DNA from: JBBRHQ01 sp963725315
GTDB lineage: Bacteria; Actinomycetota; Thermoleophilia; Solirubrobacterales; 70-9
DNA length: 64,000 nucleotides
Assembly (NCBI GenBank): GCA_963725315.1
Contig: CAVRYA010000012.1
Span: 1-64,000 of the forward strand
Direction: 5' to 3'
Each line of letters starts with the position of its first letter. Within the stretch, counting starts at the first letter, position 1. This document shows, one piece after another, positions 1 through 8,187 of this stretch. The translations under genes and the position numbers were made by a program. The notes under the pieces are model-generated. The model saw only the letters and a program-made list of their open reading frames with translations, was not told the DNA's origin and made no database searches.

Positions 1-2
1 TC

Positions 3-104
3 GAGCCCCGCCGCACCCGCCCGAAGCTGATCCGCGCCCTGCGGGCGCTGCAGACCAAGCGGGTCGAGCAACCAAAGCGAAAGCACGGGAACATCCCTCT
101 GTAG
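3..104 (+). CDS. C-terminal end of an unrecognised protein (partial)
   Basis: An open frame enters from the left edge and stops with TAG at 102-104. The 33 visible residues are very basic, with a run of Arg and Lys and the ending HGNIPL. No family can be named from so short a tail. It is on the same strand as the next gene but separated by a short gap. Because the neighbouring gene is frameshifted, this could also be a fragment of an unrelated upstream gene. Confidence 0.3.
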   Translation, partial: EPRRTRPKLIRALRALQTKRVEQPKRKHGNIPL

Positions 105-134
105 CTTCCGGATTGCGCCTCAGGGTGCACACGT

Positions 135-678
135 ATGGTGCTGGCCGTTGAACTCGGCGTTCCCAGACCTGCCGGCAAGGTGGAGGAACGTGTTCACGAC
201 AGTTCGTTCGTGGTTTCATCGGGCCGCCGCTTTACCCCCGGCCTGATACACGCCATGGCCTGGATCCGCGACAACACGCCAGGAGCTAGCGTGATCGCGG
301 TCAACCGACGAGCCTTTCGCCTTCGATTACGCGGCCTTCGCGGAGAGAAGGGTGTTCCTGGGCGGCACGGGCTATTCGGTTCGCACCGGCGCAGGCGACT
401 ACGAATCGCTCGGCGAGGGCGTCATCCTCGGTGCGGTGGGCAGCGCGAGCCAGAAGCTCTATCCCGCCCGCCGCCACCTCAACCTAGCGGCCTTCGGGCA
501 TGGCGATGCAGCTGCTGTGGAGCATCTGCAAAATCGCAGCAGGGTCAGCTACCTGCTGGTCGACCGCGTCAACGGGTTCCCAACCGACCCGCGACAGCTG
601 AGGAGACTCGGCGACGTCGTCTACGCCAATCTCGACGCCGTGGTCATTCGCCTGAGGGGAACTTCCGGTTCTGACTGA
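135..678 (+). pseudogene. C-terminal part of a membrane glycosyltransferase-like protein, frameshifted
   Basis: Two frames together read as one protein. The first (to about 303) contains 'AMAWIRDNTPGASVIAVN', and the second (from about 306 to the stop at 678) contains 'FAERRVFLGGTGYSV'. This WIRxNTP...VIAVN...RRVFLGG pattern is typical of the soluble C-terminal segment of large polytopic glycosyltransferases or uncharacterised membrane proteins of the GT39/PMT type. A single-base indel in the 'caaccgacgag' stretch near 304 separates the frames. No transmembrane segments remain in view, so the N-terminal part is either broken further or absent. The assignment to a membrane glycosyltransferase is inference from the C-terminal motif only. 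Confidence 0.45.
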
Positions 679-764
679 CCTGCGTTCGCGGCTTCCGCAG
701 CACGACGGCAAGCTGCTCACGGTCTCAGGGTCGGCGATCGACTACCCGGGGGTGAGGTCCTCGG

Positions 765-1541
765 TCAGGACGCACTCGCCCGGGGAGAGCGGCAGACGGC
801 GCACAGGTCGAGGGCCTGCTCGAGCCCGTCGGCTCGCAACTCGAAGTCCTCCGGGGCGATCCTTCCCGCACGGGGGTCCTTGGCTCGTCGCGAGCGGCGC
901 AGCATGAGGTCATAGAGCCACTGCCGGGCCCGTCTGGGAACGATGCGCCGGAGCCGCAGCGGATCGCGACCGAGCAGCAGGTCGAGCTTCTGGCGCTCCT
1001 CGCCGATCAGCTCGAGGTAGCGCTCGGAACCGAACAGGCCTCGCAATTCGACCTGCTCGAAGCTGCCCGCGCAGAGCGCCCGCAACTGGTCGGGGTCGAA
1101 CTCGACGTAGTGGTACGGGTCGATGATCTCGTCTGGTTTCCCGAACGTCAGCCGGTTCGGCGTGACGAAGACCGCGGTGCCTGATGGATCGAGGACCCTG
1201 GCCACCTCGGCAACCGTGCTCGCCGGGTCCGGGACGTGCTCGAGCGACTGCACCGAGAGGACCGAGGGGAAGGATCCGTCGTCGAAGGGAAGGTCACGCA
1301 TGTCGGCGACCACCGTCTCTCGCTCCTGGCCCGTCACGGCGTCGGGGTCGATGTCCACACCGACCGTCTCCCTCGGGGCGAGCAGGTGATAGCTGTGACC
1401 GACCCCGCAGCCGAGGTCGAGCACTCGACCGCTTTCGAGAAAAGGCTCGCAGAGGGCATAGGCGGCGACATGACGCTGCCAGGTCGGGTTGAACCCTCCT
1501 GCGGGGGTGACGACCCGCTCGCCGGTCACCTTTGCCGTCAT
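765..1541 (-). CDS. class I SAM-dependent methyltransferase
   Basis: A 258-residue intact protein of the Methyltransf_11 type. SAM-binding motif I is 'VLDLGCGVG' (about residues 40-48), followed by 'VGVDIDP' (acidic end of beta 2), 'DMRDLPFDDGSF' (motif II area) and 'LSVQSLEHVPDP' (motif IV/post-II). The next segment, 'FVTPNRLTFGKPDEIIDPYH', resembles methyltransferases acting on sugars or lipids in cell-surface gene sets. The substrate cannot be read from sequence. The gene lies on the minus strand downstream of the broken ornithine cyclodeaminase-family gene and may share its transcript; the space between them is about 85 bp. The start ATG at 1541 gives a full N-terminus for the fold. Confidence 0.85.
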   Translation of the reverse strand: MTAKVTGERVVTPAGGFNPTWQRHVAAYALCEPFLESGRVLDLGCGVGHSYHLLAPRETVGVDIDPDAVTGQERETVVADMRDLPFDDGSFPSVLSVQSLEHVPDPASTVAEVARVLDPSGTAVFVTPNRLTFGKPDEIIDPYHYVEFDPDQLRALCAGSFEQVELRGLFGSERYLELIGEERQKLDLLLGRDPLRLRRIVPRRARQWLYDLMLRRSRRAKDPRAGRIAPEDFELRADGLEQALDLCAVCRSPRASAS

Positions 1542-1625
1542 CGGGCCAGGCCTCTCGCGCAGGAATCCGGCGTTGCCATCGGCGCGGATCTTGGCAGCTT
1601 CGCTGCTCCGCGCGGTCCGGCCACC

Positions 1626-2567
1626 TCAGAGTTCGACGGCGGGCGCCTCGATCCGTGCCCGCCTTCCAGGCCTCATAGACGGCGCTGACGATCCCCAGGT
1701 CCTGGATCGCCAGGCCGGTCGAGTCGAACAGGGTCACCTCGGCGGAGTCGAGGCGCCCCGGCGCGGTGCCGCGCAGCACGTCGCCGATCTCGGTCACGTC
1801 GCTGCGCCTCACCCCGCCCGCCGCGACCGGCCGCGGCCAGCTCGCCGCCGGCGCTCGCCTGCTCCCACTCGTCGCAGAACAGGCGGCAGTGGCGGATCGC
1901 CTCGGTCTCGACCTCGCGCTTGCCGTGGCCGTCGGCGCCGAGGACGGCGAGGTGCTGGCCGGGCCGCAGGTCGGAGCCGAGGATCACCGGCGCCTCGCCG
2001 GGAGTGCAGGTGACGACGACGGGCTGCGCGACGGCCTCCTCGCGCGAGCCCGCCCGCCAGCCCAGCTCGGCGGCGAGCGCCTCGGCCGCCTCGGCGCGCG
2101 GGTCGTGGCAGACGCCGGGCCCGAAGCCGGCCGCGGCGAGGCAGCGGGCGGCCCAGGCGCCGTTGACGCCCGAGCCGATCAGCCCGACCGGCGCGCCCGG
2201 CGAGGACGCGAGGGCGATCGCGGAGACCGCCGCCGCCGCGCCGGTGCGAAGCCAGGTGACCGAGCGGCCGTCGATCACCGCCAGCGTCTCGCCCGTCTCG
2301 GCGTCGGAGACGACGATCACGCCGACCACCACCGGCAGGCCGCGGTCCGGATTTGCCGGGAAGCGAGGTCACCCACTTGACGATCGCCAGGCCATCGCCG
2401 CGCGCCGGCATCGCCCGGAAGTCGCCCGGAGGGCTGTCGAGGTAGACCTTGGCCGGCATCTCCCACTCGCCGGCCGCGTGCCGCTCGAAGGCGAGCCGGG
2501 TTCGCTCGATCGCCTCGCCTGGCGAGACGGCGGCGAGCACGGCCTCCGAGCCGATCACCGGGATCAC
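1626..2567 (-). pseudogene. ornithine cyclodeaminase / mu-crystallin family protein, with frameshifts
   Basis: Three reading frames read in order as one NAD(P)-binding protein of the ornithine cyclodeaminase/alanine dehydrogenase family. The N-terminal part has 'EMPAKVYLDSPPGDFRAMPA' and 'IVKWVTSLPG'. The middle has 'VTWLRTGAAAAVSAIALA' and the nucleotide-binding 'VGLIGSGVNGAWAARCLAAA'. The C-terminal part has 'DVTEIGDVLRGTAPGR' and 'EVTLFDSTGLAIQDL', all hallmarks of the family. Single-base shifts lie near 2351, near 1820 and near 1640; correcting the last gives the ending 'EAPAVEL' and a TGA at 1626-1628. The likely start is GTG at 2567. Members deaminate ornithine to proline or act on other amino or imino acids. 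The exact substrate is unknown. The indels do not disturb conserved residues, so sequencing error is as likely as decay. Confidence 0.7.
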
Positions 2568-2641
2568 GCCGCCAGTCTTACGGAACTCGGCCGAGGCGGC
2601 TCGGCTCGGCGTAGTGTCCGCGCCGATGACCGGCAACGGAC

Positions 2642-2882
2642 ATGCGGCGGCCGCCGCGGCCGCGGATCGAGATCGCCGCGGCCAGCGCCAGCGAGGAGGA
2701 GAGCGCCGCGATCGCCGCCGCGATCGAGCGCTTCCTCGAGGAGACCGCGCCGGCGCCCGGAGGCCGTCGAGGCGGTCAGCCCCTGGCAGCGGGCGGCGCT
2801 GATCGAGGGGGTCAGCGCCAGGCGGCGGGCCTTCCCCGTGGATCCCGGCTCCGGCTTTCCGGTGGCATCGTCTGGCGGCTGA
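2642..2882 (+). CDS. small acyl-CoA carboxylase epsilon-like protein (one frameshift)
   Basis: The first frame gives 'RPRIEIAAASASEEESAAI' followed by 'AAAIERFLEE'. After an extra C near 2757 the second frame gives 'SPWQRAALIEGVSARRRAF' and stops at 2882. The layout (a short beta strand, a helix with EEE-AAI-AAIERF, then a Trp-containing S-P-W-x-x-A-A tail) resembles the ~80-residue epsilon subunits or epsilon-like partners found with actinobacterial acyl-CoA carboxylases. A fused biotin carboxylase/BCCP gene lies 10 kb away on the same strand, across the repeat-bounded segment. Identification is tentative because epsilon subunits are short and divergent. It is divergent from the ornithine cyclodeaminase-family gene. 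Confidence 0.4.
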
Positions 2883-2986
2883 CCGCCGCGGGGCACGTCG
2901 GGTCTACGTCTCCCGCCGCCCGGTTTGCCTCCTCGCGGCCGAAGGGATAGAACAGGGGTCCCAGCAACCCGATGCAAGGAGGAGAC

Positions 2987-3196
2987 GTGGCCGTAGTCAA
3001 GATCATCGAGCTGGTCGGCAGCTCCAAGACCTCGACCGACGATGCGGCGAAGCAGGCGCTGACCCAGGCCTCGGGGTCGCTGCGGAACATCCGGGCAGTG
3101 GACATCGTCTCCACCGGGATCCGCGGCGAGAACCTCGACGAGTACCGGGCCCACGTGCGGGTCGCGTTCCTGATCGAGGGGTCCGACGTCGACTAG
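2987..3196 (+). CDS. dodecin family flavin-binding protein
   Basis: The 69-residue protein starts 'VAVVKIIELVGSSKTSTDDA' and continues with 'ASGSLRNIRAVDIVS', 'EYRAHVRVAFLIE'. These are the dodecin signatures: K-I-I-E-L-V-G-S-S, a single helix with an R-N-I-R exit, and a Y-R-x-x-V-x-x-A-F strand. Dodecins form hollow 12-mers that store or buffer flavins and sometimes CoA in the cytoplasm. GTG at 2987 was preferred to ATG at 2972 because a strong AGGAGG-type ribosome binding site lies at 2977-2984, inside the longer version, and the family starts with MAVVK. The 94-bp hairpin repeat begins 8 bp after the stop, so it lies in the 3' untranslated region. Confidence 0.92.
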   Translation: MAVVKIIELVGSSKTSTDDAAKQALTQASGSLRNIRAVDIVSTGIRGENLDEYRAHVRVAFLIEGSDVD

Positions 3197-3203
3197 CGTC
3201 CGG

Positions 3204-3297
3204 CCGGCGGGTCCTGTCATGGGATGGGACCCACCATCCCCTGCGCTCCACGGCGGGTGCTCGGGGATGGGTCCTCCCATCCCATGCCACCCGCCGG
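3204..3297 (+). repeat. 94-bp hairpin-forming intergenic repeat, copy A
   Basis: This block is nearly identical to the reverse complement of 13106-13197. It can fold into one long hairpin. The outer arms are ccggcgggt/acccgccgg. Inner arms are catgggatggga (3219-3230) and tcccatcccatg (3275-3286). A further stem, atcccc/ggggat, closes on an apical loop of about 20 nt. The two copies differ by one inserted base in each inner arm (catgggatggg against catggatggg, and the matching change on the other side), so pairing is kept. It lies just after the dodecin stop and before the rhodanese gene. No transposase reading frame is inside it. Confidence 0.9.
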
Positions 3298-3351
3298 ATC
3301 GGCCGCTCCTCGATTCGGTGAAGCTCCCGGCGCCTGGGTAGCCTTCCGCGG

Positions 3352-3756
3352 ATGAGCGAGGGCGAGCGGCGACTGCCGACGACATCCATCTCTCCCCGGC
3401 CCGCGCCTCGGAGCTGATCGCCGCCGGGGCGCAGCTGGTCGACGTCCGCACCGAGCACGAGTGGGAGGCGGGGCGAATCGCGGGCGCGACGCGGATCGAG
3501 CTGGCGGAGCTGGGCGAGCGGGCGGGAGAGCTGGATCGCGACCGCACGGTGATCTTCTACTGCCGCGGCGGCAACCGCTCGGCGATGGCGACCCAGGCCT
3601 TCCGCGAGGCCGGGTTCGACGCCCACAACATCGAGGGCGGGCTCTCGGCCTGGTCCGAGGCCGGGCTTGCCGCTCGAGCCCGAGGGCGGCTACGTGGCCG
3701 AGTCCGGGGAGGCGGCGGCGCTGCTGGAAGCCCGCCGCAGAGCCTCCAGCGGCTAA
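3352..3756 (+). CDS. rhodanese-domain sulfurtransferase (two frameshifts)
   Basis: Three frames join to give a single rhodanese domain: 'LIAAGAQLVDVRTEHEWEAG', 'RIAGATRIELAELGER', 'VIFYCRGGNRSAMATQAFR' and 'HNIEGGLSAW'. The active-site loop CRGGNRS carries the catalytic Cys in the C-x-G-G-x-R-S form seen in GlpE/PspE-like single-domain enzymes. Start ATG is at 3352. A shift near 3385 and another near 3668 are needed, after which the tail ends at TAA 3754-3756. The gene is immediately upstream of the sulfite reductase, so it may handle sulfane sulfur made by, or feeding, that pathway. Correcting two single-base indels gives a compact protein of about 134 residues, a normal length. Confidence 0.75.
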
Positions 3757-3856
3757 TACCCGAATCCCGGTCAGGTTTTGTACTATTCTTTTTGAAGCCG
3801 GGGTGTCGCCGCGGCGACCCGGAAACGAACTGAGAGGAAGCGAGGCAGCGCGCGCG
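3757..3856 (+). promoter_or_regulatory. upstream region of the sulfate assimilation operon
   Basis: The 100 bp between the rhodanese stop and the reductase start contain the most AT-rich patch of this neighbourhood (3775-3795, with TACTAT at 3781-3786 as a possible -10). They also hold a perfect 14-bp palindrome, gtcgccgcggcgac, at 3805-3818, and a purine-rich ribosome binding site, gagaggaag, about 20 bp before the ATG at 3857. The palindrome sits between the putative -10 and the start, where an operator would act. No known sulfur riboswitch fold was recognised. Promoter and operator roles are inference. Confidence 0.35.
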
Positions 3857-5719
3857 ATGGAACCCGTCTCGACCCCCCCGAGACAGACTGAGCTCGACCA
3901 GGCGATCGGCAAGGAGCAGCGCGGCAAGGGCCGGCCCGGCTCGCTGGAGAACCCCGAGTCCTACGAGAACGTGCCGGGGAACGTGATCCCGATCATCGAG
4001 CGCGAGTTCGACGACTTCGACACCGAGGCCGAGAAGTTCCTCGACGGGCAGACGCCGGAGGATCAGTTCATCGGCTTCCGCCTCAAGCAGGGCGTCTACG
4101 GCCAGCGCCAGCCCGACGTGCAGATGATCCGGGTGAAGCTCCCGTTCGGCGGCGTCACCCCGGAGCAGATGGAGGCCTTCGGCGAGGTCGTCGAGCGCTA
4201 CGCGCCGCTCGGCAAGGGCCACATCACGACCCGCCAGAACGTCCAGATCCACCACGTCCCCCTGCGCGACACCGAGAGCCTGATCCGCGAGATCTCCGAG
4301 GTCGGCCTCTCCTCCCGCGAGGGCTGCGGCAACACGGTGCGCAACGTCACCGGCGATCCCTGGGCCGGGGTGGCCACCGACGAGGTGTTCGACCCGACCC
4401 CCTACGCCGGCGCCTACGTCCGCTACTTCGTCCGCCACCCGACCACCCAGCTGATGCCGCGCAAGATCAAGACCGCCTTCACGGGGTCCGACGCCGACCG
4501 GGCGATCACCGGCATCCACGACATCGCCTTCATCTCGCGGATCCGCGACGGGGTCCGCGGCTTCGAGGTGCGGGTCGGCGGCGGCACCTCGATCATGCCG
4601 CGCGTCGCCCCGACCCTGACCGAGTTCGCCACCGCCGACGACGGCGCCTACCTGATGTGGGCCGAGGCGGCGCTGCGGATCTTCGATCGCCAGGAATGGC
4701 TGCGCGTCAACCGGGCCCGCGCCAGGATCAAGGTGCTGATCGACAAGATCGGGATCGAGGAGTTCCGCGCCATGGTCGACGAGGAGCTCGAGGGGGAGTG
4801 GGTTGCCGAGCGCGACTTCGACGTCGAGCGGCTCCGCTTCGACGACGACGAGCAGGAGTCCGCGCCGCCGGTGCCGGCTTCCAGCGGCTCGCCCAACGGC
4901 GACTCCTCGGAGTTCCGCGAGTTCCGCCGCCGCAACGTCCAGCCGCAGCGCCAGGCAGGCTTCTCCGCGGTCGAGGTGAAGATCACACGTGGCGACCTCA
5001 CACCGGATCAGTTCCGCGGCCTGGCGGCGATCATGCGCGACTTCACCGGCGGCTACGCCCGCACCACCGTCCAGCAGAACCTCGTCCTGCGCTGGGTCCG
5101 CGACGAGTCGCTCTACGACGTCTGGCAGCGACTCGAGGGGATCGGTCTCGCATCGCTGGGCCCGCGGGAGACGACCGACGTGGTGAGCTGCCCGGGTACC
5201 GACAGCTGCAAGCTGGGCATCACCAGCTCGATGGGGCTCAACAAGGCCGTCCAGGAGCGGCTCGAGCAGATGGAGCTGCCCGAGGGGCCGCTGCGGCGCA
5301 TCCAGGTGAAGATGAGCGGCTGCCCGAACGGCTGCAGCCAGCATCACATCTCCAACATCGGCTTCTACGGCGCCTCGTTGAAGCTGGGCGATCGCCAGAT
5401 GCCCGCCTACATCGCCCATGTCGGCGGCAACTACGAGGGCGGCGAGGTGATCTACGGCACGCGGCTGAAGTCGCGCCTCCCGGCCAAGCGCGTCCCCGAG
5501 GCGGTCGAGCGCTGGATCCGCATGTTCGAGGCCGAGCGGGCCGAGGACGAGGAGTTCAACGCCTACGCCGAGCGGGTCGGCGGCGAGCGCTTCGAGCAAG
5601 AGGTGGCCGAGCTGGCGATGCCGGCCGAGTTCAGCCTGGAGACGATGCAGGAGTTCATCGACTGGAACCGCTCCGACCCCTACAAGGTCGAGCGCGGCGA
5701 AGGGGAGTGCGCAATTTGA
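3857..5719 (+). CDS. siroheme [4Fe-4S] sulfite/nitrite reductase (ferredoxin type)
   Basis: A 620-residue enzyme of the assimilatory nitrite/sulfite reductase family, which makes six-electron reductions at a coupled siroheme and 4Fe-4S centre. Cluster ligands are visible as C-x5-C at residues 445-451 (CPGTDSCKLG) and C-x3-C at 489-493 (SGCPNGCSQHH). The N-terminal ferredoxin-like half has 'DQFIGFRLKQGVYGQRQPDV', 'GHITTRQNVQIHHV' and 'EGCGNTVRNVTGDPWAG'. The start ATG 3857 follows the operon leader; the open frame extends further upstream only through the rhodanese region. Its place directly before cysH, sat and cysC argues for sulfite as substrate. The stop overlaps the start of cysH by the TTGA arrangement, which suggests translational coupling. 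Confidence 0.93.
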   Translation: MEPVSTPPRQTELDQAIGKEQRGKGRPGSLENPESYENVPGNVIPIIEREFDDFDTEAEKFLDGQTPEDQFIGFRLKQGVYGQRQPDVQMIRVKLPFGGVTPEQMEAFGEVVERYAPLGKGHITTRQNVQIHHVPLRDTESLIREISEVGLSSREGCGNTVRNVTGDPWAGVATDEVFDPTPYAGAYVRYFVRHPTTQLMPRKIKTAFTGSDADRAITGIHDIAFISRIRDGVRGFEVRVGGGTSIMPRVAPTLTEFATADDGAYLMWAEAALRIFDRQEWLRVNRARARIKVLIDKIGIEEFRAMVDEELEGEWVAERDFDVERLRFDDDEQESAPPVPASSGSPNGDSSEFREFRRRNVQPQRQAGFSAVEVKITRGDLTPDQFRGLAAIMRDFTGGYARTTVQQNLVLRWVRDESLYDVWQRLEGIGLASLGPRETTDVVSCPGTDSCKLGITSSMGLNKAVQERLEQMELPEGPLRRIQVKMSGCPNGCSQHHISNIGFYGASLKLGDRQMPAYIAHVGGNYEGGEVIYGTRLKSRLPAKRVPEAVERWIRMFEAERAEDEEFNAYAERVGGERFEQEVAELAMPAEFSLETMQEFIDWNRSDPYKVERGEGECAI

Positions 5720-6406
5720 ATCCTGCGACCCTTGCCATCGACCCCGAGGTGGTGGCCGACGACCTCGAGCATCGCACCGCCTCCGGGGCGCTCGAGTGGA
5801 TGTTCGAGCAGTTCGGATCCGACCACCTGATCGCCTGCTCGTTCCAGAAGACGAGCTCGGTGACGCTCCACCTGGCAACCCGGATCAACCCCGAGGCCCG
5901 CTTCTTCTACCTCGACACCGACGTCCTCTTCCCCGAGACCTATGAGACGCGCGACCGGCTGGCCGAGCACTTCGACGTCTCCTTCGAGCGCTTCCAGGAC
6001 CTCGAGCATCGAAGAGCAGGCCCGGCTGCACGGCGAGGAGCTGTGGAAGCGCGAGCCCGACGCCTGCTGCGGGCTGCGCAAGGTCGAGCCGATGCGGCGG
6101 GCGCTCGGTTCCGTAGACTGCTGGGTCTCCGGCATCCGCCGTGAGGACTCGAGCACCCGTGCCGGCGCCCCCAAGTTCGCCTGGGACAAGCGCTTCGACC
6201 TGTGGAAGCTGAACCCGCTCGCCGACTGGTCGGAGCGAGACGTCTGGAACCACATCCGTGAGCACAGCATCCCGTACAACCCCCTGCACGATCGGGGCTA
6301 TCCCTCGATCGGGTGCACCCACTGCACCCAGCCGGTCGGTCCCGGCGGCGGTCCTCGCGACGGACGCTGGGTCGGGACGGCCAAGCAGGAATGCGGGATC
6401 AACTAG
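5716..6406 (+). CDS. cysH: adenylylsulfate (APS) reductase, CysH family (one frameshift)
   Basis: Two frames form one PAPS/APS reductase: 'LEWMFEQFGSDHLIACSFQK', 'TRINPEARFFYLDTDVLFPE' and, after an extra G near 6004, 'SIEEQARLHGEELWKREPDA', 'WSERDVWNHIREHSIPYNPL'. The paired Cys motif CCGLRK plus the CTHCTQP motif supplies four cysteines for a 4Fe-4S cluster. This marks the APS-using type rather than the clusterless PAPS-using type. The C-terminal 'KQECGIN' holds the catalytic cysteine that forms the S-sulfo intermediate. The TTG start at 5716 overlaps the stop of the preceding reductase. APS is made by the next gene, sat, so no PAPS step is required for assimilation here. Confidence 0.88.
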
Positions 6407-6517
6407 CCCGGCGCTGAGCTTCGAAGCGGCACGAATCGGGCCGAGCGGCTAACGTCCGCCGGCTCTTTTGAACCTTCCCTGTCAACAAGCACCGCAACCC
6501 GATCTGCAAGCGAGACG

Positions 6518-7585
6518 ATGACTGAGCTTTCACACACCCTTTCCGAGCGCCACACCGCCGACTTCGAGATGATCGCCAACGGCGGCTTCGCCCCCCTGAC
6601 CGGATTCCAGGGCTCCGAAGACTGGAACCGCGTCTGCGCCGAGATGCGCACCGCCACGAGCGGTGAGTACTGGCCGATCCCGATCACCCTGGCCACCGAT
6701 CTCGAGTGCGCCGTCGGCGACGTCGTCGAGCTCTCCAGCGACGAGGGCAAGCCGCTGGGGCGCCTCACGGTGGAGGAGATCTTCGAGCGCGACGGCCGCC
6801 GCGAGGCCGAGCAGGTCTATGGCACCGACGACGAGGCCCATCCGGGGGTGGCGGCGCTCTACGAGGAGGGAGACCGCTGCATCGCCGGGCCGATCGAGGC
6901 CGACGCCCTGCCCGACCACGAGGAGGGCTTCAGGCGCCGCTACCTCAAGCCCGAGGAGGCGCGCAAGGCCTTCGAGGAGCGCGGCTGGAAGAGGGTCGTC
7001 GCCTTCCAGACCCGCAACCCGATCCATCGTGCCCACGAGTACCTGACCAAGGCCGCCCTGGAGACCTGCGACGGCCTCTTCATCCACCCGCTGATCGGAA
7101 AGACCAAGGCCGGCGACATCCCCGCGGACGTGCGGATGCGCTGCTACGAGGTGCTGATGGACAACTACTACCCGCAGGACCGGGTGATCCTCGGGGTCAA
7201 TCCCTCGAAGATGCACTATGCCGGCCCGCGCGAGGCGATCCTGCACGCGATCGTCCGCCGCAACTACGGCTGCACCCACTTCATCGTCGGCCGCGACCAT
7301 GCGGGCGTCGGCGACTACTACGGGACCTACGATGCGCAGAAGATCTTCGACGACCTCGACATCGGTGAGCTCGGGATCGAGCCGCTGATGTTCGAGCACA
7401 CCTTCTGGTGCAACGAATGCGAGGGCATGGCCTCCGGCAAGACCTGTCCCCACGACCCCGAGGCGCACCTCTTCCTCTCCGGGACGAAGGTCCGGGAGAT
7501 GCTCGGCAACGGCGAGAAGCCGCCCCACGAGTTCTCCAGGGACGAGGTCGCCGAGATCCTGATCGACGCCTACAAGGAGGACTAG
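6518..7585 (+). CDS. sat: sulfate adenylyltransferase (ATP sulfurylase)
   Basis: A 355-residue homo-oligomeric type ATP sulfurylase, converting sulfate and ATP to APS and pyrophosphate. The family motif 'QTRNPIHRAHEYL' (about residues 164-176, with the two His of the nucleotide-binding HxxH-type loop) and 'FIVGRDHAGVGDYYG' are intact. 'GGFAPLTGF' near the N-terminus is the usual PUA-like domain signature. A cysteine-rich stretch 'CNECEGMASGKTCPH' near residue 300 may bind zinc, as in many bacterial Sat proteins. There is a 111-bp gap after cysH and only 7 bp before cysC. The length is slightly shorter than many homologues but the C-terminus 'GTKVREMLGNGEKPPHEFSR' is complete. Confidence 0.95.
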   Translation: MTELSHTLSERHTADFEMIANGGFAPLTGFQGSEDWNRVCAEMRTATSGEYWPIPITLATDLECAVGDVVELSSDEGKPLGRLTVEEIFERDGRREAEQVYGTDDEAHPGVAALYEEGDRCIAGPIEADALPDHEEGFRRRYLKPEEARKAFEERGWKRVVAFQTRNPIHRAHEYLTKAALETCDGLFIHPLIGKTKAGDIPADVRMRCYEVLMDNYYPQDRVILGVNPSKMHYAGPREAILHAIVRRNYGCTHFIVGRDHAGVGDYYGTYDAQKIFDDLDIGELGIEPLMFEHTFWCNECEGMASGKTCPHDPEAHLFLSGTKVREMLGNGEKPPHEFSRDEVAEILIDAYKED

Positions 7586-7592
7586 CTAGACG

Positions 7593-8157
7593 ATGTCTGA
7601 CGAGAAGGGCTTCTGCCTGTGGTTCACGGGCCTCTCCGGGGCCGGCAAGACGACGGTCTCCAAGCTCGTCGAGCACGAGCTGCGGGACCGCGGCTCCAGG
7701 GTCGAGATCCTCGACGGGGACGTCGTCCGCGAGAACCTCTCCAAGGGGCTCGGCTTCTCCAAGGAGGACCGCGACACCAACATTCGCCGCATCGCCTTCG
7801 TCGCGGACCTGCTCTCCCGCAATGGCGTCCCGGTGATGACCGCGGCGATCTCGCCGTATGAGGCGATCCGCGGCGAGGCGCGGGAGATCATGGGGACGCG
7901 CTTCATCGAGATCTTCGTCAAGGCCTCGGTGGACGCCTGCGCCGAGCGCGACGTCAAGGGCCTCTACAAGAAGGCCTTCGCCGGTGAGATCAAGGAGTTC
8001 ACCGGCGTCTCGGATCCCTACGAGGCGCCCAAGGGCCCCGAGATCACGCTCGAAACGGAGAGCGAGGAGCCCCATGAGTCGGCCGCCCAGGTGATCTCAT
8101 ATCTCGAGGAGCGCGATCTGATCCCGCCCCGCAAGGAGGCTGCGCGCGGCCGTCTAG
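7593..8157 (+). CDS. cysC: adenylylsulfate kinase
   Basis: The P-loop 'GLSGAGKTT' (residues 13-21), 'EILDGDVVRENLSKGLGFSK', 'NIRRIAFVADLLSRNGV' and 'FTGVSDPYEAP' identify APS kinase, which makes PAPS from APS and ATP. Because the reductase next door appears to use APS directly, PAPS from this enzyme is more likely meant for sulfotransferases or PAP turnover. The frame has no stop where the family ends. It runs on out of frame through the following membrane gene, whereas a TAG in another frame at 8155-8157 would give a normal-length protein ending a few residues after 'LIPPRKEA'. A single-base indel near 8110-8150 is therefore inferred. Confidence 0.88.
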
Positions 8158-8163
8158 GCCGCG
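8145..8163 (+). terminator. GC hairpin at the end of the cys operon
   Basis: CGCGGCC and GGCCGCG form a perfect 7-bp stem around a 5-nt loop at the presumed cysC stop codon. There is no T-tract after it, so it would be a weak intrinsic terminator or a Rho-assisted end. It separates the cys genes from the membrane glycosyltransferase that starts at 8188. Confidence 0.35.
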
Positions 8164-8187
8164 GGCCCGGCGGCCGAGCGGTCACGT

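Noticed and set aside
3557..5878. A 773-codon open frame on the minus strand opposite the sulfite reductase and cysH
   Set aside because: It is antisense to a gene with intact cluster-binding motifs, has a Leu/Asp/Val-rich composition typical of reverse reading in GC-rich codons, and shows no domain.
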